From Salminus brasiliensis (Eukaryota > Chordata > Actinopteri > Characiformes > Bryconidae): a DNA stretch of 64,000 nucleotides. Shown piece by piece: positions 16,619-30,203 of this stretch (position 1 is the first letter of the stretch; each line of letters begins with the position of its first letter). Below the pieces are notes generated by a model. That model was not told the DNA's origin, made no database searches, and saw nothing but the letters and a program-made list of their open reading frames with translations. A program made the position numbers and the translations under genes. Location: positions 35,381,049-35,445,048 of the forward strand of contig NC_132892.1 of NCBI RefSeq assembly GCF_030463535.1. The letters are read 5' to 3'.

Positions 16619-17145
16619 CAACTAAGACTGCAGGGAAAATGCCCCAAAGCTGCATTTGTACAGAATGTACAGAATGTTAAGTGCAGGAGTACAATGATGG
16701 TTATTAACTGCAAAACAATGATCTGTAAAGAATGAGTCAGACGAGAGCATTCCACAGCAGAACCAGAAATATGAAAGTATTTAAGGAGCTGGGGTGAAAC
16801 TGGTGATGGTCAAGGGGAATGAGCCTGGTTCATGGTGGAGGTCCTGCAGACCAAAGGCATCTAGATGAGTCTGGTCATGGCGGAAAAGATGCCACAGGAT
16901 TTTCCCAGATGGTTTCAAAGGGGGAAGAGTCCATGAATGGGGCAGGAGGGGTCATGTGCAATGCTGGCTGCAAACGATTATTACTGTCATTATTATTATT
17001 ATTATTAATACTACTACTAATAATAATCTTATTATTATTATTTTAATAATATATGTTATTTATACAGTGCCTATAAAAAATGATTCACCCACTTGAATGT
17101 TTTCCCATCATTGGTTTTAAAAATGAAATCAAGCAAATAAATATG
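16619..17145. repeat. Upstream block of lectin copy 4, outer part
   Basis: Continuation of the 7081-7602-type block after the insertion, ending in a (TTA)n-rich tract at about 16,987-17,043. No gene. Confidence 0.6.
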
Positions 17146-18345
<1,200 letters not shown>

Positions 18346-18954
18346 AAGCATTTAAACTTTTTAAAAAGTGCATCTCATTTCTCTAAAATGTTAGGATTGA
18401 GACTGGGTCTATTTCAGAATACTGTCATCTAAGAAAAAGGTCAACTTCTACCCATATAGTGAAGATATTGCCGTTTTGATGCAAAAAAAGAGTTGCTGGA
18501 TTAGACCAGGAAACTTATCTCAGACAGTGATGGATACTTTGGCTACTAACATTGTCAGTACTGTAAAAGGGAACAGGTTGAGAGCTGGCTAGAGGAGACT
18601 TCTCTCACTGTCAGGGGAAGTGATTGCCTCGAGAAAGAGAAAAGAGCTAGAGAATACTACAAAGTTTGCAAGGACCTGATTTGGACATTGTAAGAGTTAT
18701 GAGTATTACTGACTCAAAGCCTGGCCCAAGAGTTCCATAAAGCCTTAGAGAAAGCTTTTAGGATAGCTGGGCCAGGTGGTGACTTAGGCTACATTCACAC
18801 AGCCGGTAAAATGGCCCAAATCTGATCTTTTTGGTCATGTGAAACAGGTGTGTTATCTGTATGTCAGTGTGAGCAGGATTTAGTTAAAGTAGTGCATCAT
18901 GGTGTCAACTCAGTGGATATTATGAATCTGGTACATCTACTGGAATATGGCCAA
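18346..18954. other. Unassigned interval
   Basis: No gene, transposase or tandem repeat recognised. About 18,787-18,850 (TTCACACAGCCGGTAAAATG) looks like the edge of a common fish non-autonomous DNA element. Confidence 0.4.
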
Positions 18955-20275
18955 AAATGGCCAAAAATATTAGCACCCCTGCACTTATTTAAGAAAATGC
19001 ACCACGTCTTACAGAGGTTTCTTGGAGTTATATGGAATTCTGAAATAAGTTAAAGTTAAGAATTTAGCCTAAGTTTGGGAGAAGAACCACATCCCCATCC
19101 AAACAAACTTCTCCTCCCTCTTCTTCAGACCACCACATTATAACAGGGGGGCAGGCTTCACATACAGCCCATAGAAATCCGACCCGGACTCCTGGACGAA
19201 AACACACTTCTAAACTTACCCTCTCATTTCATCTTAGGGTGTGGTCCGTGCCAGCAAACTAAAGTTTGAGGGAATAGTGACCACCCTAGCTCAGTGACCA
19301 CCCTAGCTCAGTGGTCTGCACTGTCTGTGGCGTAGGTGCACTCTCTCACCCAGGAGTTTTATTTTTTTCCCCCAGGCTGTAAAACCTGCAGACATATCAC
19401 TTGATGATCTGAAAAGGAAAAGATGAGATGAACATGATTAGAGGAAAGAAAACATGTTTGTGGTTTCTGTTTGTGTCAACCAGACAGTTCTGGTTCAGTA
19501 TTTTACATAGTTGTCTGTCTGTCGTCAGTGTTGAAGGCTGTAAGAGCAAGTTTCTGTGCTGGCTGAGATTACACTGTCAGTGTTTTTGGTAGGTTAATAA
19601 TAGGCAATTAAGGAACAAAAGACTAAACAAGACTAAACATTATAAAGTTTAAGGTTATTCAGCTTTAGTTCAGTGATTTTGGGTTAAGTTAACTTAAAAG
19701 ACTTATTAGAATTAGAATGATTTAGGTATAATCAAGTATTAATATCTTCAGTGTAAGTATTTTTAACTTAAACTGTTTCATTTTTCAATCTCAGCTGAAG
19801 CCGCCCAGACCTCCAGAGTTCCCCTTCCTTGCCTCAGCCCACATTGAGTTTACAAACTTGCACTGGAAGGACACCAACAACTCAGAACTCCAGAAATGGA
19901 CCAGACAGAATGATTGGTAGAGCTGAGGATTGTCTGAGAAACTCCAGTTAAAGGAAAAGGAAATTACTAGTTTCAGATATTGTTTCCAAAGTGTGTGCTA
20001 CCATGGGTAAATAGCAAAGCACTTTTGTAAGTCGCTCTGGATAAGATAAAATGCTACCAAATACTGCGCTGAGGGTGCTTATAGTGTCATCCAGTGTGAT
20101 TCTGGAGTTCTGTGTGGAATGATATCAGACCTATTCCCTGTTTTTTGTGTTGGTCCAGTGGCAACTAAAGATATAAACACAGGGACACCAGAGCATTTGT
20201 AATGCTTTGGTAACCTAATGTTCTGGGAGGAGTGGTGCATTTTCTGAAAGTTCAGGGGTGCCAATATTTTTATGT
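18955..20275. mobile_element. Non-autonomous DNA element with inverted ends
   Basis: The left end (18,955-19,005: AAAAATATTAGCACCCCTG then AGAAAATGCACCAC) is matched in inverted orientation at about 20,226-20,272 (CAGGGGTGCCAATATTTTTA). No transposase frame lies between. The left arm of the larger inverted repeat (19,315-19,790) sits inside it. A 19-20 bp direct duplication (GACCACCCTAGCTCAGTG) lies at about 19,279-19,313. Confidence 0.5.
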
Positions 20276-22045
20276 AACTTTCCTTTTTGGACACTGAGAC
20301 CACCAGCATGTTGTCTTCCAACTCAGAAGGTGTCAGATGTAGCTGACTGGCTATGGGGCTTTGTAGTTGTAGAGGTGAAATACCCAGAAAAGGTTAAAGA
20401 TGCTACCAAGCCAAGACTGTGACACAGCTGTACATGTGAACAACTCCGGACATGGCAGGCAGACAAGGAAGTGTCACAAAAATGGAAAGTCAGTGAGATA
20501 AGTAGAAAGATTGACAGATGACCTACAAAACAGAACAGAAGGGCCATTGACTAATTCCATCTCAAGTCCAATCTGCATGAATTGAAAAAAGCTTTCTGAG
20601 TATAGTTTTTTTTTATGTGTTGGAACTAATTATTGAAAATTATTGAGAATAATTGAGAATTTCCCCACTGTGGGACTAATGAAGGATTATCTGATCTTAT
20701 CCTATCTTGATTAAACAAAGCACTTACAAGGTTTGTATTCCTGTTTTTTTGTTTTTGGTTAAATGTGAACATGGCTGAACATGACTGGTTCTTGAAATTT
20801 GAATTTAGACTGTTTCAATCATTCCCACTTCAAAACCATTCTCAATAATGTTTGGGTAAAAGGCTAATTTTTATTTGTTCCTATATCTCCTTTATCTGTA
20901 AAAAAGCTAAACAGTGATCTTTTCCACTTTTTCCACTATTTCCACTCTATGTATGCTGATGTGATATGTGACTTCCCTCTGCAATGAATAAAGTGATCAA
21001 TTTATCAAGACAAATGGTACTGAGGTCAATGTGGTTGAGAGCAATTACTGTTTAATGTCATAAAAGTGTTTCAGACTGAATCTATGCACTGTAAACCCAA
21101 ACAAGTCCATCTAACCTAATTTATTTAAGGCAACAAGTTGTCTGAAGGTTTTTGAGTTAAGCTTTGTTAAAGAAATGAAACAGTTTAAGTTGAATACACT
21201 TACACTGAAGATACTGAACATTGTATTTCAGAACAACTCAAATATATAACATCAAATATTAATACTTGATCATACCTAAATCATTCTTATTCTAAAAAGT
21301 ATTTTAAGTTAACTTAACCCAACATCCCTGAACTAAAGCTAAATAACCTTAAACTTTATAAATGTCTGATCTTGTTTAGTCTTTCATTCCTTAATTGCCT
21401 ATTATTAACCTGCCAAAAACACTGACAGTGTAATCTCAGCCAGCACAGAAACTTGCTCTTACAGCCTTCAACACTGATGACAGACAGACAACTATGTAAA
21501 ATACAGCTGCCTAGCTAAGAGAAGGTAGCCTGTGGAGGATGACTACACACTGGTAGTGAGTGATGCACCCAGTATGTGAATAGATGATGCCAGGAGCCAA
21601 TGGTATATTACTGTATATAACTGAACAAGCACAGATGACTTAGTTACTGGACTTGTTGAGAAACATCAGTATGGGAGAAATGTGTAAATCCAGCATCAGT
21701 GCAGTTCGTTATTTCTAAAAGTGAGCTTTTTGAAGCTGGCATGGACCAATCGCCATTTTCCAATAAGAACTGAATAAGCTCAGTTACTTAATTCAATGGA
21801 TTCAACTCAAAGATCTTACAAATATTCACCCAAAACACTCAAAACAGTTGGGTAATGATGTGGGGTGCATCCAGATGCACAGCAGACCTCAGACAACCAC
21901 AAACATGTTTTCTTTCCTCTAATCATGTTCATCTCATCTTTTCCTTTTCAGATCATCGAGTGATATGTCTGCAGGTTTTACAGCCTGGGGGAAAAAACTA
22001 AAACTCCTGGGTGAGAGAGTGCACCTACGCCACAGACAGTGCAGA
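19315..22045. repeat. Long inverted repeat, arms about 480 bp
   Basis: Left arm 19,315-19,790 pairs with right arm 21,170-22,045. Matching landmarks are TGTCTGTGGCGTAGGTGCAC (left) with GTGCACCTACGCCACAGACA (right), and GCTGTAAGAGCAAGTTTCTG (left) with CAGAAACTTGCTCTTACAGC (right). The right arm carries about 390 extra bases (about 21,505-21,892). The spacer is about 1.4 kb with no gene that I can identify. Confidence 0.75.
20276..21169. other. Spacer of the inverted repeat, no gene
   Basis: Unrecognised AT-rich sequence. Open frames are short and lack family motifs. Confidence 0.4.
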
Positions 22046-22559
22046 CAGACGGGTTGTGCTATTACACAAACAGCAACTGCCAGCTGCACCAACCACTGCT
22101 TTAAACACACCTGTAGGTCTGTCACGATAAAATAACATGAAATAAAATAACATTTATAATATGTTTGAATACATTACTATTATTTGTATTAATATTTATG
22201 ATTTTGTATTGATTTTTATTGACTATTATTAAAACATTAATCTATATGATATAACAAAAGGTAGCTTTAGGTATGACTAAATTTGATAATAAATAAATAA
22301 TTAAAAGAGATGTGAAAATGTTTTTCAGTCCGTTTCTCAGTTCCTAATGTAATTTTAAAAATTGGAGTTAACAGAAACAGTGGAGGTCAAGCTGACCAAA
22401 AAAACTTACTGTAGAAAATGTAATTTCACATACTTTAGAACACTTTTTGAGCAAGAGGAGGGCTCAAAACATAAATAACCAGTCATAAGAATAAGGTGTG
22501 GTATGACTGGTTTGAGAAGTTAATAAATATTATAAAATAGTACAGAAAAAAAATCCATC

Positions 22560-23060
22560 AGTTTTTCATATTATTTAATGCATTTCTTTATCGCTCTCAT
22601 TTACAAATGCTACTTTTTCACAATGACAGAAAGATTGATGAATATTTTTCTATATAGTAATAGTGTTGATTGCTTTTTGTATATATATTGTGTATATATA
22701 TATATATTTTTATTCTCTGTCTTTACTGTGTTGTGTTGTCTGTCAGCACTTGTATTGTGCTGCATTTGTGTTCTGTATGCACTGTGTCTATGTTGCACCA
22801 TGGAACGTTGTTTGGTTTCACTGTGTATATATTTTTTTAATTATATATATAATATATATTTTTCTTTTTTCTTTGCAGTTTTAGTAAAGTGGTATATAAA
22901 TTAATGTTTTTTTACTTTATGAACCCTTTTCACTGCAGACATCTCCTCCAACCCCTTCCCTCTGGCAGAAGACTGAGGGCTATTAAAACCAGCATTACCG
23001 GACAGCTTTTCCCAAGAGCTGTGGCCCTTATGAACCACACCTCACAGCTTGAACAGAACT
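22560..23060 (+). mobile_element. LINE 3' fragments (Rex1/L2-like)
   Basis: 22,720-22,830 resembles a LINE 3' untranslated tail (CACTGTGTCTATGTTGCACC, GTTTCACTGTGTATATA). 22,940-23,050 encodes PLPSGRRLRAIKTSITGQLF, typical of the C-terminus of fish non-LTR retrotransposon reverse-transcriptase proteins. About 75 bases at 22,850-22,925 recur at 24,115-24,190. Heavily truncated and inactive. Clade assignment is tentative. Confidence 0.5.
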
Positions 23061-23546
23061 TTACAACCTACGATCTGGGCCATACATGCACATTTGCATT
23101 CTGTAAGACACTGTTAATACTGGTGGATTTAATTGGGGATTTTATATACCATCTCTGTTGGAACAAAACCCTTGTATCTCCAGAAAAGCAGCTTTACAGG
23201 AGACATAAAAACTCTACTTAACTTTCAATGGAAGTCTTTGTAAAATATTTTATTCCAAGTCATTTTGGAGCATTTCTATTGATCCATTCATCAAGATACA
23301 ATCATCATTCTAATAAAATAAAAAAAACCAACAACTGTTAGAGTCACATTATGGAGAAAAGTGAAAAACCTGTGTCAGCAATCTGTGCTCCTGTTCAGAG
23401 TGTTTACTGTGTTTCTGGCATTCATTCACACCTGGTGAAATAAAGTGAATCTGATTCTGATTTAATAATCAAGGTATTATCTATAATCATTTGATCAGAG
23501 CAGAGGTTTTTATATCTGTGGATTTCTTCTTACACAACTCACAAAT

Positions 23547-26500
23547 CTACTGATTCTCAGTGCAGTCCATGATGCTGTCATTAGAGGTGATGAGCCACAG
23601 GTGGCCGAGATCATAGGAAATGTGCTTGATTCTCTGTCTTAACTGGATTTGGCGCCATTTAGTGCCGGAAGGGCTGCTCGAAGAAATGCCTTCCCTGCAA
23701 AACACCAATCAGAAAAGTCATTACGGACCGAAATGCAAAAACATAGCATCTCACTTCCTTGGACAGACGAACTCGACCCATTCTAGTATTACCCTGTTCC
23801 TAACACACTCCGGTAAACAGAGAACTACTAAGATGTGCAGGGCAGGGGCTTCATACAATTAGAGATGCACCGATCCGATACTAGAATCAGATATCGGTCC
23901 CAATACTAACAAAATTAGCTGGATAGAGTATTGGATAATTCAATGGAACTAGTAGCCTACAGACATCATACACAGATCCTTGCAAACAGCAAGACTCCCC
24001 CTATCTAACAAGCATGGTGCCCTTAACCCGTCATCAACCATCAGCGAGTAATCCAGCTTCTTGTGTGTATTTGTGGTGTATATATATACATATATTTTAT
24101 TCAATCTTTTATATATTATATATATTTTTCATTTTTCTTTGTAGTCTCAGTAAAGTGGTAAATAAATTAATGTTTATTTACTTTATGAACCCCTTCCAAT
24201 ACTAGGATCAGATATTGGCCCAATACTAACAAAATTAGTTGGATAGAGTATTGGATGATCCAATGGATCCAAAGGAACCGATCCAATCATGGAACCTGAT
24301 TCTATATAAGGAGATCCGAGAAAGGAGGGGCTGCTCACTCCTGCTCACATCCCTATCTACAACCAGTAATAAATGTTCCACAAAGGTACCTTTCATACAT
24401 ATCTCCATTGGAATTGACTCCATAGACTTTTCCGTCAGTTGAAACTTCCACCATGGAAAGAGATCCAGGTATCTGCTCCCACTTTAGAGAGCCTCCACAA
24501 CTGGTCTGAGTCACTTCCTGAAACAAAGCAGACTGAGACTCAGGATGCTGTCGCACTGCAGAGAAGAGCATTTCCAATGCGCGAATGCCACCTACCACCA
24601 CTTTCCCAAGAGCTTCGTGTTTCATGAAGAACCGTGTTTGTAAAGAAGATGTGTGGGTGTGAAGAACCGTTCAAGGGTTGAAGGACCTTCATGTGATGTT
24701 CTTTACCAACTTAAAGATTTTTCACTCACATATTGCTATGTAAACATGGTTCTTCATGGTTCTTTTATCTTTATGGATGTTCTTTGTGGTTCCACAAACC
24801 CGAATTGTGTTGTTGTTGTTGTTTTACATTGCAGACCTGCCCACATTTCTGTGCTTTAACTTCTTCTCAGTTTGGTGAGGCTGTGTCCCAAACCACACTC
24901 ACTACCACACTACTACACAGTGCTTCACAACTAGCCACCATTAGAGCTGCTCTCATTAGAGTAGCTGCCTCAGTAAAGACCAAACCAGGAGTTAGTTTGG
25001 ACCAAGAGAACCGATCTACAAGTAGAACCACACCCCTGAGTCAGTCGAGAGGTAATTTAGTTTAATTTAGATTTCCCCAAATCCTCAAAAAAAAAGTCTG
25101 ATAACAAGTTTAGTCCAATAAAAGAGATCAGAGTACATCGTAAAGTACCTTCATAATGTAGATGTTATCTGCAGAGTTCACCCCCCAGCAGCTGTACGGC
25201 CCACAGCTGTAGTACTTCAGCTTTCCTGGAAGGCTTATCCAAGTAGCACCTTCATCCCCAGGTAGGCAGTAGATGTCATCATACATGTTGACCCCTGCTG
25301 GGGAGGTCACTCCTCCTGCATCAACCTGTTTCAGGAGGCCTTAGAATTGAGAGTAGACAAAAACCATCTGGTAAGTTTCACCTAAATGAAAGACAATCCA
25401 AGTACAAATAATGATATTAATAACAGGCCCAGTTCTGGTAAAGGACTTAGAGACCAGCTCACCTGGAAAAACAGTCCAGTCTCCTCTCTGGAGTCTGAAG
25501 ATGTAATTGTCTGAATCGACTCCCCAGACGCCAGCAGGTCCCACGCTGACGTGCTTCAGAGATCCAGGAACCTGCACCCAGCCCTTACTGTACAGGGTGA
25601 AGATCTCATCTTTGGAGTTGACTCCGAACACCTGACCGTTCCCAGCGTCGATCTGCTTCAGGCTGCCTGGAACAACGCTACACTGCAGAGCTGGAGGAAC
25701 AGCAGAGGAACACCAGGAGACCCACAGTCAATTCCACAAGCTCCTCCTAATGTAGAGCTCTACTATATACAGTGGTGCTGGGTTTAAAACTCCCACTTAG
25801 ATGATTAATATAATGATTCTGAAAGTTCTGAAGTTTCCTTTTACTTGCCCAGACCAAGGCCTCTTAACGTCCTGTTAGTGGTCATGATTGGCTACAGTTC
25901 ATAGCTTCTAAGAGCCACATAAAAAAGGTTTGTTTGACGGCACTCAGTGCATTAACCAACACACAGGACAATGGGAAAGACTAGTGAGCTCAGAGCAGAC
26001 CTGAAAAGGATGATCCAACAACTAGATTCCAAGATCAACATTTAAACAGAACAGAAGTTATTGGGAGGTGTAGATACTTTGCTAAGGTCTGAAAGAAGAC
26101 CCAAACTATTAAACTCAGCCAGACCCTGAGAGGAAATTCCCACCAAAGACCCACCAACCAAGGCCTAAGCCTGAAGTGAACTGGTACACCACTGGCCTTG
26201 TCTACACTGTAAAGGTTATGAGGCAAAGATGTTTGGAAGAGAAACGGTGAGGCATTCAACCCCAGCTGTTAAGCGTGGTGGTGGTAGCATCATGCTCTGA
26301 GGCTGTTCTGCTGCCAGTGCCACCACAGAATCTTCAGCAGAACCTCAAACCAATGGCTGGATGGTTGTAATGTGGACACAGTTGAGTGTTCCAACAGACA
26401 AATGGAAGTGTAGAACGGATAAAGCAGATTGAGCCTTTGGAATGGCCTGCCCTCAAAGTCCGGACCTCAAATATGTTCCAGTTTCTCAACAATAATGCCT

Positions 26501-26727
26501 GAAGAAAAAGGCTCCACCAGTGGATTCAATGGCTTAACAAAACGGCTTAAAACAAGTAAAACAGCCTAGAAATAAGGTAAGAAGCCGGTTCAGAACGGTC
26601 AAACTTAACAAACTCAAACACGCTGCGATGACGTAGGTAGGGTTTTATCACCATACACGTACACACACTCACCCAGACAGGCTAGCCCGAGGTTTAGGAG
26701 AACGAGGACGAGGGCTAACGTCTTCAT
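23547..26727 (-). CDS. Fish-egg lectin-like protein, copy 5 (divergent)
   Basis: Exons 26673-26727, 25463-25690, 25149-25339, 24390-24517, 23547-23694; 750 bases, 249 residues, all phases and GT-AG borders consistent. The signal peptide is MKTLALVLVLLNLGLACLG. The mature protein begins ALQCSVVPGSLKQIDAGNGQ and has the same tectonin plan (GSLKHVSVGPAGVWGVDSDN, LKYYSCGPYSCWGVNSADN, KHISYDLGHLWLI), ending DCTENQ, two residues longer than copies 2-4. Many substitutions relative to copies 2-4 make this an older paralogue. Introns 1 and 4 are long and repeat-filled. No AATAAA overlaps this stop. A TATA box lies at 26782-26788. Secreted glycan-binding role inferred from the family. Confidence 0.9.
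23866..24335. repeat. Two related repeat copies in lectin copy 5 intron 4
   Basis: GCACCGATCCGATACTAGAA at 23,866 and a partner at about 24,195-24,330 share CAATACTAACAAAATTAG and GGATAGAGTATTGGAT. This resembles a widespread fish hAT-like MITE. The AT-rich piece between them repeats 22,850-22,925. Confidence 0.5.
24620..24800. repeat. GAACC-type MITE fragment
   Basis: Repeated GAAGAACCGT and GGTTCTTCATGGTTCTTTTA motifs, typical of short fish MITEs also seen at about 40,760-40,920 and 63,680-63,850. Lies in intron 3 of lectin copy 5. Confidence 0.45.
25870..26590 (+). mobile_element. Decayed Tc1-like transposon in lectin copy 5 intron 1
   Basis: The plus strand retains a Tc1 transposase trace: CAGCTGTTAAGCGTGGTGGT at about 26,266, followed by GTAGCATCATG, a stop, and GGCTGTTCTGCTGCCAGTG, corresponding to the [20 protein letters not shown] region. 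AAAGTCCGGACCTCAA near 26,454 matches the SPDLNP region. Many stops and shifts. Different subfamily and opposite orientation to elements 1-4, so an older, independent insertion. Confidence 0.65.
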
Positions 26728-26781
26728 GGCCTTCAGGTAGCAGTGGACACCGCAGTACTCACACTCCGCTTTGCTTAGGAG

Positions 26782-26788
26782 TATATAT
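26782..26788 (-). promoter_or_regulatory. TATA box of lectin copy 5
   Basis: CCATATATAC on the minus strand about 55-60 bases upstream of the start codon at 26727, the position equivalent to the TATA boxes of copies 2-4. Confidence 0.6.
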
Positions 26789-26959
26789 GGGTCCTGTTTG
26801 TCGGTGCGGACCAATCCGAGGTGGACGAGAGGAGCAAAGTTTATGAAAACAAAATGTGAACAAACAATAATGCTGTGATCTTTCCCGTAAGTCTGCAGCT
26901 CCTTATCATGACCTGCTGTTAGTGCAAGAGCAGAAGCACAGCACAGCAATTTCATATTT

Positions 26960-27439
26960 GCTCATTTCACACACAGACCTCATTCAGCCTGATTTACTGA
27001 GAGAGGGAAATCAAAATGCAAACAGATCTACATTAAAAACATCGTTTATTAATTAATTAATTAATTGAATAGTATTGATTTTTTAATAGACAATATCAAA
27101 TCCTTAAAGACAAGGCAAGTTTACTTGTATAGCACCTTTCACACAATGCAGCAGATCCAAAGTGCCTCACAGCAACAGAAGAACACACAGACATAAAGAA
27201 ACATGAACGCATTACAAAACATTAAAACAGCATTTTAAAATAATATCAAATCAAATTAATAATAGTTACTGCTTTCCTACTGGATAGCAGCCGTAACTGA
27301 GCTGAAATCCACCTCAAACTTAAGACCAGCCTTAAGCTGTAAGAGTCTCTCTGTGATCATGCTGGACTGAAAGAAGCCATCATAAATGATCTAAGGCTGA
27401 TCAATACTTCTGATCACATCTGATCTCTGATTCTCCCAG
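26960..27439. repeat. SINE-like fragment and unassigned sequence
   Basis: 27,105-27,175 (AGTTTACTTGTATAGCACCT) matches a common fish interspersed repeat. The rest is not recognised. (TTAA)n lies at about 27,050-27,066. Confidence 0.45.
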
Positions 27440-27720
27440 GTGCTGAAGTCAAGTCAAGTGGTCAAGTCAAGTCAAGTGGGTTTATTGTCATTTCAACTAC
27501 ATACAGAGAACACAGTGAAACGAAACAACGTTCCTCCAGGACCATGGTGCAACATAGACACAGTGCATACAAAACACAAGTGCAACACAAACAAACAAGT
27601 GCGGACAGACAACACAACACAGTACAGACAGAGGATAATACATAATAAATAATGACGGCTGAACTGTGGTCAGTCAATATGTATGTGTGGTTATGTTTGT
27701 CCACAAAGCCACTATCAGAG
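27440..27720 (-). mobile_element. LINE/SINE 3' tail
   Basis: Read on the minus strand it has GCACCATGGTCCTGGAGGAA, then GTTTCGTTTCACTGTG, then GAAATGACAATAAACCCAC, ending in repeated ACTTGACTTGA. This is the 3' tail type seen in plus orientation at 22,720-22,830. No coding capacity. Confidence 0.55.
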
Positions 27721-27979
27721 TACACTGATAAGCCGAAGCGAAGGGGTCTCAGGTTTGTTTGTTGAAGAGCAAATCAGACAAGCCTGGACTGATGTCCTCA
27801 GTATCTGCTGTTCCTGAGGAGGTTTGAGAAGTGTACACTAGAGGGCGCAAATAACAGGCATGCAGAGGTGGAACTCAGTGGGGTTAGCTAAGAATAAACA
27901 CTCTATAAAATCAAATAAAAAACAAAAAGAGAAAGAATTAGTATGTACATGTTTATAGATGTTTCTTTAATAAATTTTC

Positions 27980-29490
27980 TTTTCTTTTCTTTTATATAGT
28001 GTTTATTTTATAGTGTTTTTATAGTGTGTTTATTTTATATAGTGTTTATATAGTGTTTATTTTATAGTGTTTTTTATTTATAGAGTGTTTATTTTATAGT
28101 GTTTTTATAGAGTGTTTATTTTATATAGTGTTTATATAGTGTTTATTTTATAGTGTGTTTATAGAGTGTTTATTTTATATAGTGTTTATATAGTGTTTAT
28201 TTTATAGTGTGTTTATAGAGTGTTTATTTTATATAGTGTTTTTAGAGTGTTTATTTTATATAATGTTTATTTTATAGTGTGTTTATAGAGTGTTTATTTT
28301 ATAGTGTGTTTATAGAGTGTTTATTTTATATAGTGTTTATTTTATAGTGTTTTTATAGAGTATTTATTTTTATAGTGTTTTTTTATTTATAGTGTGTTTA
28401 TTTTATAGTGTTTTTTATTTATATTGTGTTTACTTTATAGAGCATTTATTTATAGAGTGTTTATTTATAGCGTATTTGTTTTATAGAGTTTTATATTTGT
28501 AGTGTGTTTATTTTATAGAGTGGTATTTTATAGAATGTTTATTTATAGTGTTTATTTATTTTCTAGTGTTTTTTTGTATTTATTTATAGTGTATATTTTA
28601 TAGATTGTTTATTTGTGTAGTGTTTATTTATAGAGTGTTTGCTTTGTAGTTTTTTAGTGTTTATTTATAAAGTGTTTATTTTATAGAGTGTTTATTTTAT
28701 AGAGTGTTTATTTTATAGAGTGTTTGTTTTATAGTGTTTTAGTGTCTATTTATAAAGTGTTTATTTTATAGAGTGTTTATTTATAGAGTGATTATTTATA
28801 GAGTGATTATTTATAGAGTGTTTATTTTATAGAGTGTTTGTTTTATAGTGTTTTAGTGTTTATTTATACAGTTTTTATTTATAGAGTGTTTATTTATAGA
28901 GTGTTTATTTTATAGAGTGTGTTTTATAGTGTTTTAGTGTTTATTTATAAAGTTTTTATTTTATAGAGTGTTTATTTATAGAGTGGTTATTTATAGAGTG
29001 TTTATTTTATAGTGTGTTTGTTTTATAGTGTTTTAATGTTTATTTATAAAGTGTTTATTTTATAGAGTGATTATTTATAGAGTGTTTATTGTATAGTGTT
29101 TTAGTGTTTATTTATACAGTTTTTATTTATATAGTGTTTATTTTATAGAGTGTTTATTTATAAAGTGTTTATTTTATAGAGTGTTTATTTATAGAGTGTT
29201 TATTGTATAGTGTTTTAGTGTTTATTTATACAGTTTTTATTTATAGAGTGTTTATTTTATAGAGTGTTTATTTATAAAGTGTTTATTTTATAGAGTGTTT
29301 ATTTATAGAGTGTTTATTGTATAGTGTTTTAGTGTTTATTTATACAGTTTTTATTTATAGAGTGTTTATTTTATAGAGTGTTTATTTATAGAGTGTTTAT
29401 TGTATAGTGTTTTAGTGTTTATTTATACAGTTTTTATTTATAGAGTGTTTATTTTATAGAGTGTTTATTTATAGAGTGTTTATTTTAGAT
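27980..29490. repeat. AT-rich satellite, 1.5 kb
   Basis: Degenerate tandem repeats of TGTTTATTTTATAGAG-type units (about 14-17 bp; variants TTTATTTATAGAGTG). From about 29,030 onward a higher-order unit of about 83-115 bp appears: TTGTATAGTG recurs at about 29,089, 29,202, 29,317 and 29,400. It ends about 140 bases before the putative promoter of zinc-finger gene A. Confidence 0.85.
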
Positions 29491-29499
29491 ATTGTTATT

Positions 29500-29760
29500 G
29501 ATGTTATTATTATTGACAATTACTCTGCTGTTGTTATTGACACTAATATGTGTTACTATGGGCAGTTATTATTGTTGTTATTATTGTTGTTGTTGTTGTT
29601 GTTGTTGTTTACATGTTCGGCCTCTCCGGTCTTTTATTTTGAAAAGTGGCAGCAGCGGCTGCTCTGCGGAACCCGTTAGCCACTCCGTTAGCAGTAAAGG
29701 TTCCGCTCCTCTCCCGTTTCCGCTGGATCAGAGGTAAAGGCTCGAGCCTCTACACTTCAA
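29500..29760 (+). promoter_or_regulatory. Putative promoter and non-coding exon 1 of zinc-finger gene A
   Basis: After a (GTT)n tract comes TCTTTTATTTTGAAAAGTGG at about 29,632, an AT-rich TATA-like box shared with the other zinc-finger genes. GC-rich sequence follows, with a consensus donor (CAGAG/GTAAAG) at 29,733/29,734. The next acceptor is at 30,239. Transcription start is inferred, not seen. Confidence 0.5.
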
Positions 29761-30203
29761 ACAGAGAGGGTTTAATTCAGATTAATTATCTCTGATTCCG
29801 GATTAAATGAACATGTGAAGGATGAGGGAGCTCGGCTCGAGGACAGTACACACTGGCCTCAGCTCGCGCTGATGACGGAGGGCTGCAGGGTTGCCAGGTC
29901 CAGGAGAAACACCCGAGACAGCCAGAGGAGAGGAGAACCCCAAACTGTGGGCTTATCATTTTCTATCGATGAGTCATTAATAAAGGGACTGTGTGATCGA
30001 TAATAACCTCCAGTGCAGTTCTAGAAGTAGCCCAGTCATGTGTATTGATGTGATTTGGCTTTGATTGATTGATTGATTGATTGATTAATTGATTGATGGA
30101 TCAGTAGGGCTGTCCTACAACTGACACTGCCTCTGAATCCATAATTATTAATCAATCAATCAGTTATGCTGGAAATAAGAAGAAGGTCCCGTGCTGATGA
30201 TCA

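Noticed and set aside
22578-22904. 108-codon hydrophobic frame that could look like a membrane protein
   Set aside because: AT-rich LINE 3' tail; the same tail type occurs inverted at 27,440-27,720.
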